DNA from: Allodiplogaster sudhausi
Lineage: Eukaryota; Nematoda; Chromadorea; Rhabditida; Diplogasteridae
DNA length: 64,000 nucleotides
Reading direction: 5' to 3'
NCBI GenBank assembly: GCA_945643635.1
Contig: CALZFC010000017.1
Span: 5,377,501-5,441,500 of the forward strand
In this document: positions 21,877 to 33,952 of the stretch, piece after piece
Layout of the letters: every line of letters begins with the position of its first letter
Position numbering within the stretch: the stretch's first letter is position 1
Notes under the pieces: model-generated
What the model saw: only the letters and a program-made list of their open reading frames with translations
Databases searched by the model: none
What the model was told of the DNA's origin: nothing
Position numbers and translations under genes: made by a program

Positions 21877-24350
21877 CTATTTCTTTGCAAATTTGGACTC
21901 AGTAAAGTAGGGGGGAGGAGGGTCGGGCGATGTGTGAGTTGAAGGATACAGCATGTTTCGATCTCCTGCAGGTGCTGTAGGGGGTTGGACAGGATCGAAA
22001 GCATACGGTAGATAGGGGGAGGAGCCTGTGAGGTGAGAGGGCGGGGCAGACGGGAGAATGGGTGCTTGTTGTGGCGGCAGAGAGGGCGCGACGGAGATGA
22101 AGTAGGGCTGAGGGGGCGGGGCTTGGCTCTGCTGAACGATCGTGGTCGGCTGAGAAATGACGTTGATGTTCGTACCACCGGCAGAGTAGCGGACGGGGCG
22201 GTCGCTGAATGAAGAATCATTATGGCTTGAAGTAACCAGAGAGGGAGAGGGAGAGAGCGAGAGGGAGAGAGAGAGAAGGTGAGAAAGAGAGAGGGAGAGA
22301 GGGAGGGAGAGAGGGAGAGAAGCAGAGATGGAAATAGGGAGAGGGAGAGAGGGACACATGTTGAGAGAGAATTAGAGAAAGGGCAATTGAATTGACAGAA
22401 AGAAAGAAAGAAGAAAGATGAAGGTGGGGAAAATTGAAGAGTTATTATTGGAATTCAAGAAAAGTGAATGATAGGGAAGGGAGGAGATTAATAGAGAGAG
22501 AGAGAGGGAGAGAGACTTAGAGTTAGAAAGGAAAAAAAAGACTCACCGTGGTCGGTTGAGATAGTCGCGCGCCAGGCTGCCAATGACACCCAGAGCGACG
22601 AGGTGCACCACGAGCACGACGGTGAAGCATCCGAGCATAATGCCGGCCCATCCACGAGTGCCTGAGACAGAGAGAGAGGGAGAGAGAGAGGGAGGGAGAC
22701 AGAGAGAGAGACAGAGAGAGATAGAGAGAGAGAAAATGAGAGAGAGAGAGAAGAGTAGAGCGAGAGAGACAGCAAGAACATGTTTTTTTTAACAACTGAA
22801 TTAACGAATCATGAGAATTGCACGTAATGAAAACTCCTTGTATGTTTCCTGACATCAATGTACAGTACCGCCCAAGAGCCAGGGGATACGGCTCGAGCGG
22901 ATCCGAGCCGCTCGAGCCGCTAGGAGCCGCATTGAATTACAGAGTGAATATTTTGGCTTTATGTTACTTGTTCCATGCTCAGAAAATATTCCTCTGTCGA
23001 TTCTGCTAGAAGAAAGCGAAATAAAATGCCGAAATAAAAATACATTATTTCCGTACATTCCTGATGACAAATATGGTAAATTATTCACTCTATGGCGTGT
23101 AATTAAACGCGGCTCCTAGCGGCTCGAGCGGCTCGGATCCGCTCGAGCCGCTCGGAGCCGCTCGAGCAGTATCCCCTGGCTCGTACGCGGTACTGTATTT
23201 ACAAGTCATATGAATGTGTGTACATGTATTCCGTTAAAGATCTTCGCAAAGAATAAGACGGGAGAGATGAAATGAAGAGGCAAGAATCACCGACTTCCCT
23301 CGCAGTAGAAGTCGTGCTTTCGGCAGTCGTCATAGTAGAAGTTGTCTTTCGGATTGATAACAATCCAGATAAAGTATGCCATTGCACCCGTGACGGCGAT
23401 CGAGAAGAGGACCTATGAATGTATGTAAAAAGAATTGTTCCTTTTCGACGTGCTTAAATATCTCGTCGTTGTTTAACGTCTGAAAGACAATTTTTATTTA
23501 TTTTCAAAACAAAAATAACTACGTTCTTCTCATAAATGCATGATAATGTACAAATGTTATTATTAAAAACAACCAGTAGTTGTATAACATTGTAAAAACC
23601 GTCAAATATTTTATAAAGTTATAATAAATTGTCGGCAAAGCACGCCCGACTGACCAGAAAGCTGTTGTAGAGAGAGATGAGACGGAAGCTGCCTCGGCGG
23701 ACGCCATGGAAGAAGAGCGCATGCGCGAGACAGGAGAGCGCCAGCGGGATGAAGCAGTAGTAGACGCCTTGGAATCGGGTGGTGCATTCAACGATTAAAA
23801 AAGTTTCAATTGATAAAAGTTTTGTATATTATAAACTATATATATATATATATAAATATATATATATTTATATATATATATATATATATATTTATTTATT
23901 TATTTATTTTATTTATGCACTTGTTTTTTTATTTATTTATTGTTTTCATACCAGCAGCAATGAACGAAATGGACGCGAACAGCTCAACGATCAGGCAAAG
24001 GACGGCGTAGGCAATGGCACCCATCTAAAAGGTTTGAGGTTACGTGCAACTCTACGAAACTCAATCGTAATCATTTGAATTTCCTGAATGTTAACGTCTT
24101 CCTGGATCACATGATCTCTCCCTTGTGCCCCGCAAAATGGAGCTAATTTGAGATTTAGTTATTGGCATTAAGTTCGAGTCGTAGTAATGATTTTCTAATG
24201 ATTATAAAAATAAACATTATCAAACACAAAAAAAATAAACTAAAAATAAATTGCACAAAAAATATGTACACTAATCGGAATGCATCCGCAGCAGTGGCTT
24301 CTGCTCTGGCAAGGAGCGCAGCAGAAGAGCGAGCAGCCACAGCAACACAT
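21877..24350 (-). CDS. LAPTM-like four-transmembrane protein, intact copy B
   Basis: Six exons are in phase: 24270-24350, 23952-24024, 23655-23767, 23295-23412, 22547-22661 and 21877-22204, giving 275 residues. The N-terminus is CCCGCSLFCCAPC followed by CCGCIPIS at the first helix. Helices lie roughly at residues 28-50, 54-75, 90-110 and 140-165. A luminal or extracellular loop contains paired Cys (DDCRKHDFYC). The cytoplasmic tail of about 100 residues is Pro-rich and contains PPPPYF near the end. A Cys-rich start, four helices and a PPxY tail match the LAPTM4/5 layout, where PY motifs bind Nedd4-type ligases for lysosomal sorting. That role is inference here. Copies at 7248, 10470, 34685-35800 and 55225-55792 are broken. 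Confidence 0.7.
22500..22765. repeat. GA-rich microsatellites flanking tetraspan exon 5
   Basis: GA tracts at 22490-22520 and 22668-22770 flank exon 5, and a further tract covers 22235-22345. The tracts behave as intron filler in this gene. Confidence 0.85.
22863..23195. mobile_element. TA-type palindromic MITE with GAGCCGCTC repeats
   Basis: The termini CAGTACCGC and GCGGTACTG are flanked by TA on each side (22861-22862 and 23196-23197), the target duplication of Tc1/mariner-type elements. Both arms carry GAGCCAGGGGATAC and tandem GCTCGAGCGG/GAGCCGCTC units. The 150-bp centre is AT-rich. It lies in the intron between tetraspan exons 4 and 5 and is absent from the paralogous intron at 8209-8436. 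Confidence 0.9.
23838..23930. repeat. AT microsatellite with TTTA tail
   Basis: TATA repeats run about 23838-23890, then ATTT repeats to about 23910, inside a tetraspan intron. Confidence 0.9.
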
Positions 24351-24739
24351 GGCTGAAGTTGTTGGAGAGAGAGAGAGGGCGAGAGAGAGAGAGAGAGAGC
24401 GAGAGAGGAAGAGGGCGAGAGAACTTCTCTTTACACGAAACACACTGTAAGTAATGTTTAGAGCAACAGCGAATCACATTTTATCCTGCTCGTTTATGAC
24501 AGAGGTTGATTGCATTTAGTCAGACACGGTAAAATGGGACACAAGATAATAACAAGAATAAGAGTACTATTAAAGTACTAGTGCTATTAAATTTAAAAGA
24601 GAATAAACCTAGCTAAATTGTTTGGTGTCATACATTGAAGCGATTCGATAGAACTGGGTAATGTTGCAAAAATGTGTTGTGAAGTGGCTACAGATGCTTG
24701 AAGGAGTGAGCTTGCAAGAGAAATTGATGAGAAAAAGAA

Positions 24740-25062
24740 ACCGAAAAGCGACATAGGGCATGAGAAGAAGAGAGAGAGAGTGAGAACGAGAGAACGAGAG
24801 AGCGAAAATGAGAGAAAGAGAACGAATGAGAAAGAGAGAGAGACGATCAGCTATTCCGCCCGTTGCCACATCGAAGCGGGCGTTATCAGTTCTCTTTCAT
24901 CGCACGAGGTGAACTTAGTCGTGTTCTGAAGTCTCTCTCTCTCTCTCTCTCTCTTTCTCACACTTACTCTTTCTCTGCGCCGCACTCTCGCCTCTTTCTC
25001 TGGGTCCTTTATTTCTCTGCCTTTTTCATTCTCATGTTCTCTCCGTATCTCTCTGAATCTAG

Positions 25063-25103
<41 letters not shown>

Positions 25104-25245
25104 CTTTCTCTCTTAATCGCTGTCTCGCTCTCGCTATCGGTCGCTCACTTTGTCTCTCTCTCAATCTTTCTTCTCCTTGGTGACTCGGAGAGAATGACGT
25201 TGGCGAAGAGAACATCCCGGATGAAGCTGAGTCACCCGCCAGTGA
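24740..25245 (-). repeat. Dispersed GA-core-CT element, copy 3
   Basis: On the minus strand it reads GGTGACTCAGCTTCATCCGG, GAGTCACC, GA tract, core with GAACACGACTAAGTTCACC and CTTCGATGTGGCAACGGGCG, then CT tract. It lies about 390 bp upstream of the first exon of the intact tetraspan gene, as copy 1 does for the copy-A gene. Confidence 0.75.
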
Positions 25246-25259
25246 TTAACGAATACCGC

Positions 25260-25960
25260 CATTTATGAACTGTTAACTTTTCACAATAGCATGACAAACA
25301 GCGACATTTCAGCAGGTTTTCATGTTTATTCTGTAATTACATACAAAAATTTCACACACTTTAGGGTTTTTCTAGAATTATGTTCCGAATTTTCTTTTTA
25401 TTGTCATTGTATTGACAATGAACAGTTAGAGCTGAATTATGGGGTATGCTAAGAGAGCAGAGCATTATTGTGATAGTATGATAATTCCCATTTTAGAGTC
25501 CATTGCTCCAACTGATTTTTTTCTTATATTTTTTATATGTCGTGCTTCCTCGAATTATTTCTGATAGAGACCGAAGTTGAGATTCAGAGAAGTGCAAGTT
25601 CTTTCGACACTCTCAAGGGCTTTCTTTACAAGTTGATCTTCCTAATGCTATCTCGATCTGTCTTTATCCGCCCCGTATTGCCCCTCTGGCCCTTCCACGT
25701 ACAAATGTATGTACATTTGATCGCCTGCAAAGCTTTCACATGTTAAAAAGATCATAATTAACGAACCATTTCATGGACAAAGAAGTTTTTAAGATACCAG
25801 AAAACCTCAGTTCTAAATGCCCGGGACGAAATCAAAATGCTTGTTTTCCCCTGCTTTTCTTCTTGCATTTGTTGCAATTTTTTTTAATATTTGGATAGAA
25901 TTGAATGACCAGCGGAAAAGTCAGCAATTGTCTGCTCTTTAGAGTCAATTTAAATCCCAG
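25260..25960. other. Intergenic stretch with no recognised feature
   Basis: No splice-supported exon and no repeat family is seen. The open frames are AT-biased. Confidence 0.5.
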
Positions 25961-26007
25961 TCTTGAGATGGAATCGTTCAAAATATACGGCATTTAGATT
26001 TGTGCTC

Positions 26008-26195
26008 CTTGCGAATATAAATGCCGTCTATTGGGCTTCGAGAAAAGTAAAAAAAAAATCACAAGTACTACTAAAATTCGCGAACAAAACCGAAAAGAAA
26101 ATGAGAAACGTCGTCGGTGATCTGCCGCCTCTGAAAAAACTACTCTATTCGATCTCGGCCCGGAAGCCGACTAGACGGCATTTATATTTACGCGG
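26008..26195. repeat. Palindrome enclosing a copied exon fragment
   Basis: GAATATAAATGCCGTCTA near 26012 is inverted near 26173 (TAGACGGCATTTATATT), and the inner arms (TTGGGCTTCGAG and CTCGGCCCGGAAGCC) pair as well. Between them, 26107-26135 is identical over 29 bp to positions 26688-26716, inside exon 2 of the adjacent gene (encodes VVGDLPPLK). Confidence 0.7.
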
Positions 26196-26255
26196 AAGAA
26201 AATATTCCTTCTAAGCCCCCGGAAAGTCTGAGAATTTGCCAATAAGCAGTACAAG

Positions 26256-29200
26256 ATGTCCAGGCCGAAACCCAAATTGCGTAAGTTGCTCGATTGGATC
26301 AACACAATCCGTGAGAGATGCATGAATTGCCCAAACGTGCTAGTCGAGCAGAGTAGTATAGATTTTCCGAATATAACCGCGTCATAGTGCAGCTGACCTC
26401 AGAATAAAGATCTTTGCTAGTAACAATAGCATATCTAATTTATTTAAATTAATTGGAATCGATTTATGAAGAAATGGCTGACACTGCTTCATTTCCACTT
26501 CATTCAGCCAAATAGGATGGTTGGTTCGTATACGCGTTCTTCAGGTTCGTGGTACTTGACTTGCTGTTTTAGATTTATTTTTATCCTAAAATTACGAAAT
26601 TACAGCAGACATCATTAAATTTATTTTAAGCGGGAATGTTAAAGATATTATATATATATATATTTAGCTTTGCAGGAGACTCGTTTAACTACGTCGTCGG
26701 TGATCTGCCGCCTCTGAAATTGCGTGGCCGGATAACGGACGGAACAATCACAGAAGTTTATGGTCCGTTCAAAAAAAAATTTTTGACCACAATTCTTATT
26801 TATTTAGTTGTAAATAATTGAAAAATTCTTACAAATTAAGTTAATTTTCACTCTTTAAAAAATATATTTTCAGAAGACACATTCTACATTCGTCAGATGA
26901 AGCACGAGATGGCAGAAGTGGAGAGAGCACTCGAAAGAGCAGGGAAGAATGGAGCGACTCTCAGCTCTATTGAGACGAGTTCGGAGTTCTCTCCATTTGG
27001 CAAATTGAAAATCTGTTTAATATTGTTTGAAAATATTATTTTAATATATTGAACTATTATACAAAATGTCAATTTTTTTTTATTTATTAAAGAAATAATG
27101 TAACGTTTTTTTCAGATTCCTTGGCAATTGGACGACACAAGACGACTGGCGATGGACTCGCCAAACCTTTGCGCCTTTTCATTACGAATCGGACGAGTGC
27201 GAACGATGTTGGGGTCATTTATCGATTCCTCCTAAAATCTAATCACATGCTCCTTAATTGGTTTAAAAACAATCATGAATAAAAAGGAGATATTTTTTTC
27301 CTTGCAGGCCTTCGCCCTTGACTATGGCCTCATGGACAACTTTCGTCTCCAGGAACTCTATGCCATGCCTTTGGAACTTAAGGCATTTTCGCGTGCGTTT
27401 CAATAATTTCGAAAGCAATAGTTCGAAAATTTCGAAAACAATAGTTCGACGAGATGGAAAGTTGTTTTGTTTTAATTCTCAACAAAATTTCGAATTTCTT
27501 GGCCGCGAAAGCAATGTTGTCAAAGTCACGTAGCGAGGAATGTGCTTGGCAACTTGCCAATTAATTTTCCTTCCTGCAGCCCAGGCAACTCCGCTGACTC
27601 TCGTGGGCTGGAATGGTAGGCGCATCCTTCTGCCTTCTCAGCTCGCGTGTCTCTTCAATACGCGCGTCTCCGTCGATGTCCACGGGCTGAGAAATGGTCA
27701 GAAGGCAACTAATAGGAATTTAAAATGACAGAAAAAATTATTTTAAAAGAGTGAAATTAAATTGGAATTTAAAATGAGGGAAAGAAAAGATTATTTGCTG
27801 AACAACAATAAATGAAAGAATATTTCAGGAACTCTCTTTCTGAAGTCGCTGTCAGTCCTCAACGCGGCCGACAATTCGTACTTGCCACTCGGCGATGCGC
27901 TCCAGAGACGCGCATTTATGGCCAAGTTAGTGGAGGGGAGGAAGAGACGAACTTAATATAGAGAGGAACTTCGCCACTGGGGCCCGTTCTATTTGTTGGA
28001 AATTAGGCACATACCGTGAAATCACAACCCGTTGTGGAGAGAAAAATCCTTACTTAATTGTTATTCAACAATGATGTAAGTGCATTTGGATGTTCTTACA
28101 ATATTCCCGGAAAAAGTTTTTCTCTGATTCTCTCATGATTTTCCCATTCAGAGACCCCTCTTTCGGTCTGGTCAACTCTGGCCAATGCTTTGGAGGATGG
28201 CGAGGGGAGCGCGCGGCTGGTAAAGGGGCGAGCATGAGGGAGAAAGGGCAGACGCAGTCGACAGGCAATGTTACTACTACTACTGAAGAGAGTGAGATGA
28301 AATATACAAATATGGATCCTGCTATATACCATCCCTCTCCGTAACATTTCCTTCCTCTTCCTCTTCATTGTTCTTCACCCCGTAACATTTCCTCTTTCCT
28401 CCACCCCATTCATTTCTCACTTCCAGTCACCTCAACCCCTTCCGGCGGTCTCTCGCACGACCTTCTCACTGCCATCATCGTCGTATCTGCTATTCTCTTC
28501 ATTGTTGTCGTTCTCTCCGTCGGCTATTTCATCTGGCGAAAGTGAGTGGCGGCTGTGGAAAAGAGGGAAAAGTAATATAAAAAAGAAATAATAAAGTAAC
28601 AGAAAGATAATATATTTAAAAAAAGCCTTTCAAGGACTCACCATCATCACCACCCACACGGAAAGAAGAATGGTCATGGCCGTCAGAAGAGGAAGGAGGA
28701 CAGCAGTGGACAGGACACGTCGTCAGTGTAAGCCAATAATTATATTTGAATAAGTAAGTCTACTTTTTGAAAATATATGAAAATAAATACAAAAAATAAA
28801 CAAATTTCAGCGGAGGCTCCCCATCTGTGCCCGACCCTCGCGTCACTCCGAGCGCCGTTCTTCCGCGTCTTCCTCCCACGAAAAGTCTCGTGGTCAGCAG
28901 ATGGCTAATTTGAGTGTGTTTCTGCTCTTTCCAATTGCTCTCGAATTGTAGTGCGAGGAGGCGATTGTGGTGCCGAATCGCGTGGCGCACCCTCGTTCCC
29001 TGTACACGTCGCCTGAGGCTGCGCCGCCAGTCGCTCCTTCGGGCGATCTCCATCCGGCCGTGCGAATTGCCAACTATCTGCCCAGCCATCTCGCTCATCC
29101 ACCCGCCGCCGCCACTCCCACCAATTACAACGGGTCAGAGGGGGTAAAAACAGAATTTCTACGCCAATATCTCTGTGCGGTATCAGCTTGTGAAAATCAA

Positions 29201-30504
29201 AATGGGTACATAACATATAGGGTGCTTTTCGCCCTGGTAGCAGGGATGAGGGGAGAGCAGAGGGAGAAATTATAGTACGAAAGATGGAGGACAGCGAAAG
29301 GAGATCTAAGAGAAAGTGGACAACAAATCACGCTCTTTTCTAGTTTTGGACGAGCCGATCTCGAACGCTCGCCAGCGAATCCTCGTTTCGCACAACCGGA
29401 GCAAGAGGTCGGGCCGTATTTTTGTGCAAGGATTACTGTAGAGCGGCAATTAATTTGAATTAAATCAATTATGCATCAATTAAATTTGTTTTAGAATAAT
29501 TCGCCTCCCCGCCACTCGCACCATGTGGCAGGCATCCACGAACACCACGATGGCCACCACGGAGACCAGCACCACTGGGGAACGGACAGCCAGCCGACTG
29601 CAGAGTCAGACATCAATTTAATATTATTAATTTAATGCCAGTCAAAACCTGCATTTCTTTTCAGTGACAGCCACCGCGCGGGAGGCGGAGCTTCGCATTT
29701 CGAGGGAGTCAAGACTCGCGATGGCGTCTCTTCATCCACTTCTTCGTCCTCCACGACGGCCACTCCCAACAGCTGGCGTAGACCGCCAACGAGGTTTCCT
29801 TCTGTTTTCTCTCCCTCTAATCTCTTTTCACTCTCTCTCTCTCTCTTCTCGCCTTTCCTTAACTCGTTCTCCCTATCTTCTTTCCGCTTACTCTACCATG
29901 TATTCACCCTCTTTTAAGGCTCTCCGTCTCCGTCGGCCGCTCCCACTCATCCGCCTCCTCCACGCCCCGCCCCAAATCGGCTGCGAAGTGGGCGGAGTCA
30001 AGTGGCAGCAAGGATGACGTCATGGAAGAAGAGGTCGATGACGTCATGATGGGAGTCAGCGACTTTGCCGTCGACCTCAGCGATTCTGATGAGGAAAAAG
30101 TCGACCGCATCTTCGCGTATTATGTCAGACGAATTGAAAAGAGCATAGATATATGTATATATAATGAAACAGTCAACAAATTATTAATTAGAATAAAATT
30201 AAATATTCATTCATATGAATGTCTAAATTCCTTACATGATCACATGTTAAATTGCAAGAAATAGTTACTTAAAATAAATTGTGATTAATTTTAGCTGCCA
30301 GAGTATGCTTCTACTAATCCGGTCGCCTCCTCTCTCCCTCTCTCGCACACTGCGCTCTCTCATCCCTCCACGCTCTCTCCTATCTCTCCCATCTCTACTT
30401 CTCTGCCACTCTCCTCTCTCTCCTCCCTCGCCACCTCAATCACTGCCCGCTACACGAGTGGCACTTCCTCTTCGTCCACACCACGAGCCTCATTCTATGG
30501 CTAG
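26256..30504 (+). CDS. Single-pass membrane protein of 606 residues, family unknown
   Basis: Seventeen exons keep phase at every junction: 26256-26280, 26676-26762, 26874-27014, 27116-27207, 27308-27392, 27580-27615, 27829-27925, 28152-28219, 28427-28541, 28635-28727, 28811-28892, 28952-29133, 29344-29407, 29495-29604, 29665-29793, 29919-30123 and 30295-30504. The first about 210 residues contain a charged helix (RQMKHEMAEVERALERAGK), two N-glycosylation sequons (NRTS and WNGT) and one Cys-Trp segment (NSGQCFGGWRGE). One membrane helix lies at about residues 219-241 (LLTAIIVVSAILFIVVVLS), followed by WRK and a His/Lys-rich stop-transfer region. The remaining about 360 residues are disordered, with Pro, His and Ser-rich parts and an acidic block. 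No signal peptide is seen at the chosen ATG, so an N-out signal anchor or an unrecognised upstream exon is possible. No family is recognised. Confidence 0.8.
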
Positions 30505-30975
30505 CTCCTCCTTTGCCCCCCCCCCCCCAAATCTTTCTTCTCCACACGATGCTTCATTCATTCTCTTGTCTTTAAATTAATATTGTTTATATAAGCCCCG
30601 CATTTTGTGTCCCGCATAAAAAATATAAAAAATGTAAAGCCTATTCTCATCGCTGAACATCTCAATTGCAACAGCGAGTTGAAAGGGCAGACGGTAGAGA
30701 AAATTTTAAATGTTCGATAAATTGAAATTTTAAAAGTTCGGAAACTAGAGTAATGGATCTTTAAAGTTTTTTTTTTCTCGATTTTGTTCGGGAACTCTTT
30801 GAACTACTTGTGACTGCTCTGCTTTTGTTCGACCTCGGCTGGCATTTATATTCGCGTAAAAAAACGTAGAGAATCGATCCCTTCTGAAAATAAACCCAAC
30901 TATTTAGCGTTCCATGTGTTTATTATGGATAAAAGATGGAAAATTGTAAAGCTAATGGTGAGCTGAAAAATTGAG
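30505..30975. other. 3' flank of the membrane-protein gene
   Basis: It holds AT-rich sequence and one copy (about 30815-30895) of a repeat with the motif TTCGACCTCGG...GCATTTATATTCGCG. Related copies lie at about 26130-26220 and, inverted, at about 31480-31630. No gene is seen. Confidence 0.55.
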
Positions 30976-30978
30976 ATA

Positions 30979-33266
30979 TTATCGATCAATGGGAATCGAT
31001 GTCGATCGAGCACAGGTGAAGTGCTCTTTGAGAGAGCGAAGGGAGATGTCTTCGGTGAGAGGATTTGTGAAAGAGGAGCCAAGCCCAAAACGGCCATTAA
31101 CCAGAGAGAAATGAAGTGAAGAAAAGTGGGTTTTAAATTCGCGGGATTTTTATAAAATAATGCTGTAGAAAAATTACGCTTTTTTGAACGGCTTCGAGAG
31201 AACGCCAGCGGAAATGAATACTTCCCAGAACCGATTCCGGAAAAATAAACGCAAACATTTTAAAATAAAACCTTTTTGACCTTAAACATTTTGACCTTCT
31301 TAATCCCGAGCAAATAGAGGTGCAAATACCATGAAAACAATAGAATAATTTTATGTACATAAGTAAACGTGCCTACCTTCGATAAGGAGCAATAAAGTAG
31401 AAGCTAACGATGGCGTTGCCGACCGGAATTGCCTCGCTCAGCTAAACGTAAAAAATAACCGCAGTCTACTTTCCATGGGATCAGAAGAGATCTCCGCATA
31501 AATATTGATCCGTCCCGAGGTCGAATAAAAGTAGAGAAGTACAAAGAATTCTAAATTTTTCTCGGTTGTGTTCGAGAAGTCATTGTTCTTCTTGTGATGA
31601 ACCTTCTGATCCCCCGGAAAGTAGGATAAACAAAGAAAGGTCCCTTCTTTTATCAGACTTTGAAAAAGCCTACTAAAAGCACTGAAACCATAGTTCTGCA
31701 CAAAAAAAACATTCGAAAAAATCTCCTCTGACAAGAGCTATGACATTCTCGAGGAATGGGTCATTGGCGACAAAGTCGAGTGCCATTGCGAGCCAGAGGA
31801 AGATGGTGGCGATGATCCACACGGGCATCAGGGCGTGCAGGGTCAGAGCCTCGAGCAGATAGATGGTTTTTCACCCTTTAGGAAACGTTCCCTTGCATTT
31901 TTATGAATCTTTGAAAAGAGAATAGTATAAAAGAAACCTGTAGAAACTGGCGATGTATCCTTGCTGTCGACCCGCTCATGCTCGCTCTCAATGTTGACAG
32001 CAGCTGATACACTCGCTGTCTCACCACGACAATCACGCCGTAGGCAACGCACGGCATGAACACCATGTAGAGTGTCACGGTGAGTGGCGCTGGAGCGGAG
32101 AGATCGATCACGCCTAGAACCAGAAATAGTGCGTTGGCATGAGTCGCCGTGTTAACAAGCGAAAGCTCGAAAGTTCGATTCCTGTCCGAGTTCGACTAAC
32201 CGGTGACTGCCGAATGTGTTAGGTCATAGAGCGGGAAACGCTGCCGCAGACTCCGTTCGATTAAGGCGTCATCGGCACGAGCGTGCATGCAGCAGGCCTT
32301 GAGGAATTGTATTTCTCCAGCTTCCTCTATCCAATTGTCTCTCTCTCTCGCTCTCTATCTCTTTCTTCATCAATTCGATTGTACTCTCTCATTCTTCAAA
32401 CAATATAATGTGTATGCCGCTAATATTTATATTTCACTTGATAAGGAGCAGACTTGTATATTTGTGTGCCGCATAGAACGCGTTACCACAAACGACTAAC
32501 AATAACAAAAGTCGTCGGAACGAGTAGCGCAGAGCCGATTGCGAGGACTGTGCGCGGCGATGGAGCACGGTAGACGAGGACGTAATAACTAAGAAAATCG
32601 TAGTCGGTGCTCATTAAAGGATGCAAAAACTCGCATTTGAATTCGCGCCCATTTGCCTGAGCGAATTATTGTCGATGTTTTACTATACTAAATAAGTGGA
32701 ATATTACTCGTTTCTTCTTTAAATTAAGAAATAAATGTATGTATAATGTAATACTGGCACGCTGCCAACCGATAGCAGAAGGAGAATGCGAGTAGATTGA
32801 TGCCGTGCGCGTAGAGCATCATGCAGAGCGCGTAGAGGTCGTAGCAGAGTGTCGACGAGAGAACGCTGCAGATACCGTGGTCAATGTAGAAGAGTGACGG
32901 CGTCGAGGGCACGAAGCTGTGAGGTGGCGGGAAAGATTACTTTTCAAATATATTGAAATTCAATTTAGTACTTTTAAATGAGATCTTGCCCAAAGCAATA
33001 TTTTTTTCATGCTCACAAAAATATCATTTTTAATATTATTTAGCCGTAAATGTTTTTTCATATTATAAAAAAAACTATTTTAAGGTTAATAAAATATAGT
33101 GCAACAATGAAGACTAGTCAAGGATGAACCGATTTGGCTAACCGATGCATGAGAAGAAATGAGAATAAATTGCAGCAAAAGTCGGTGGCTGCCATTTGAG
33201 CAAGAACGACGCCGTAGGAACGCAGAGCACGCGGCGTATACCGAGCAATTACGTACAGCAGAAAAC
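30979..33266 (-). CDS. Nematode chemosensory-type 7TM receptor (Srd/Str-like), 5' incomplete
   Basis: Exons 33143-33266, 32761-32916, 32501-32609, 32201-32297, 31938-32113, 31733-31849 and 31377-31441 join in phase. The last exon (about 31110 to the stop at 30979) lacks a clean acceptor. Recognisable landmarks in order are YTPRALRSYGVVLAQMAATD (helix 2), FYIDHGICSVLS with YALCMMLYAHGINLL and FSFCYR (helix 3), YYVLVYRAPSPRTVLAIGS, MVFMPCVAYGVIVV (helix 5), ARIHRQFLQALTLHALMPVW (start of helix 6) and VGNAIVSFYFIAPYRR (end of helix 7). This pattern is characteristic of the Srd/Str receptors that sense odours in nematodes. The first helix is not found with confidence. The subfamily is an inference from remembered motifs. 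Confidence 0.75.
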
Positions 33267-33406
33267 CTATCTTTCTCTGTTTACTCGCTCATCGGGCCAA
33301 TGATGGAAGATTATATTTATTTTTTTTAAAGTGTATATATTCAAATTATTTTCCGAGCTTTTGAAAAGAAAGCAATTTGACTAAGTCAATTTAGATGATT
33401 TTTTAT

Positions 33407-33613
33407 TTATTTTAGATTGGCACCGTTTAAAAGACATCCACTTCCGGACACCACAGCAGTCGCCGACATTACGATGTAGTCCGCTGTAACAGGCATAATC
33501 TTCTGAGCACGCTGGACAACTGGGAGTTTCTTAACAAAAAAAAATAAATAAATAAACTCCTCTGACATTTGTCTAATCATGTTCACTTCAAGGTTCACAA
33601 TTTTGTCTTGCAA
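33407..33613 (-). CDS. Short hydrophobic open frame, unassigned
   Basis: A 68-codon frame has a hydrophobic stretch (EEFIYLFFFVKKLPVV) and an ordinary-looking C-terminus (PVTADYIVMSATAVVSGSGC). It could be a first exon or a relic near the receptor gene. No splice site sets its limits. Confidence 0.25.
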   Translation of the reverse strand: MQDKIVNLEVNMIRQMSEEFIYLFFFVKKLPVVQRAQKIMPVTADYIVMSATAVVSGSGCLLNGANLK

Positions 33614-33836
33614 GCCTTAGTAGCATGATTATGCAAGCTGGACGGCTACAAAATACGAAATCTGAATGCGATTAAAAAAAATACTGTAGTGGTGTATCAG
33701 AACACGATATACAGACCTTAGACAATTATATGCTAGCGACCACTGAAACAAGCCAACAGGTTTGTATTATGTTTGCATTCTAACTTAAAGTTGGAGGAAA
33801 GTCGCTCTAACGTTGGCCAGCTAATTTAGTAAGCGG

Positions 33837-33952
33837 ATGTTGACTGCTCGCTTGCTGGAGGGAACCGGAATTATCGTCTGCTCCATATTGGCATTTGTGT
33901 TTTCGGGCATAATACTCTATCAAATAGGCACTTGCTATCGAGCCTTTCCCGG
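33837..33952 (+). CDS. Possible first exon of a membrane protein
   Basis: An ATG at 33837 opens MLTARLLEGTGIIVCSILAF and a continuing hydrophobic helix, ending at a GTAATA donor near 33953. No partner exon was found downstream. This is weak evidence. Confidence 0.2.

Noticed and set aside
33140..33266. Viral or bacterial origin for any segment
   Set aside because: Introns, receptor families and splice signals throughout are those of an animal genome; no bacterial operon or viral gene was recognised.
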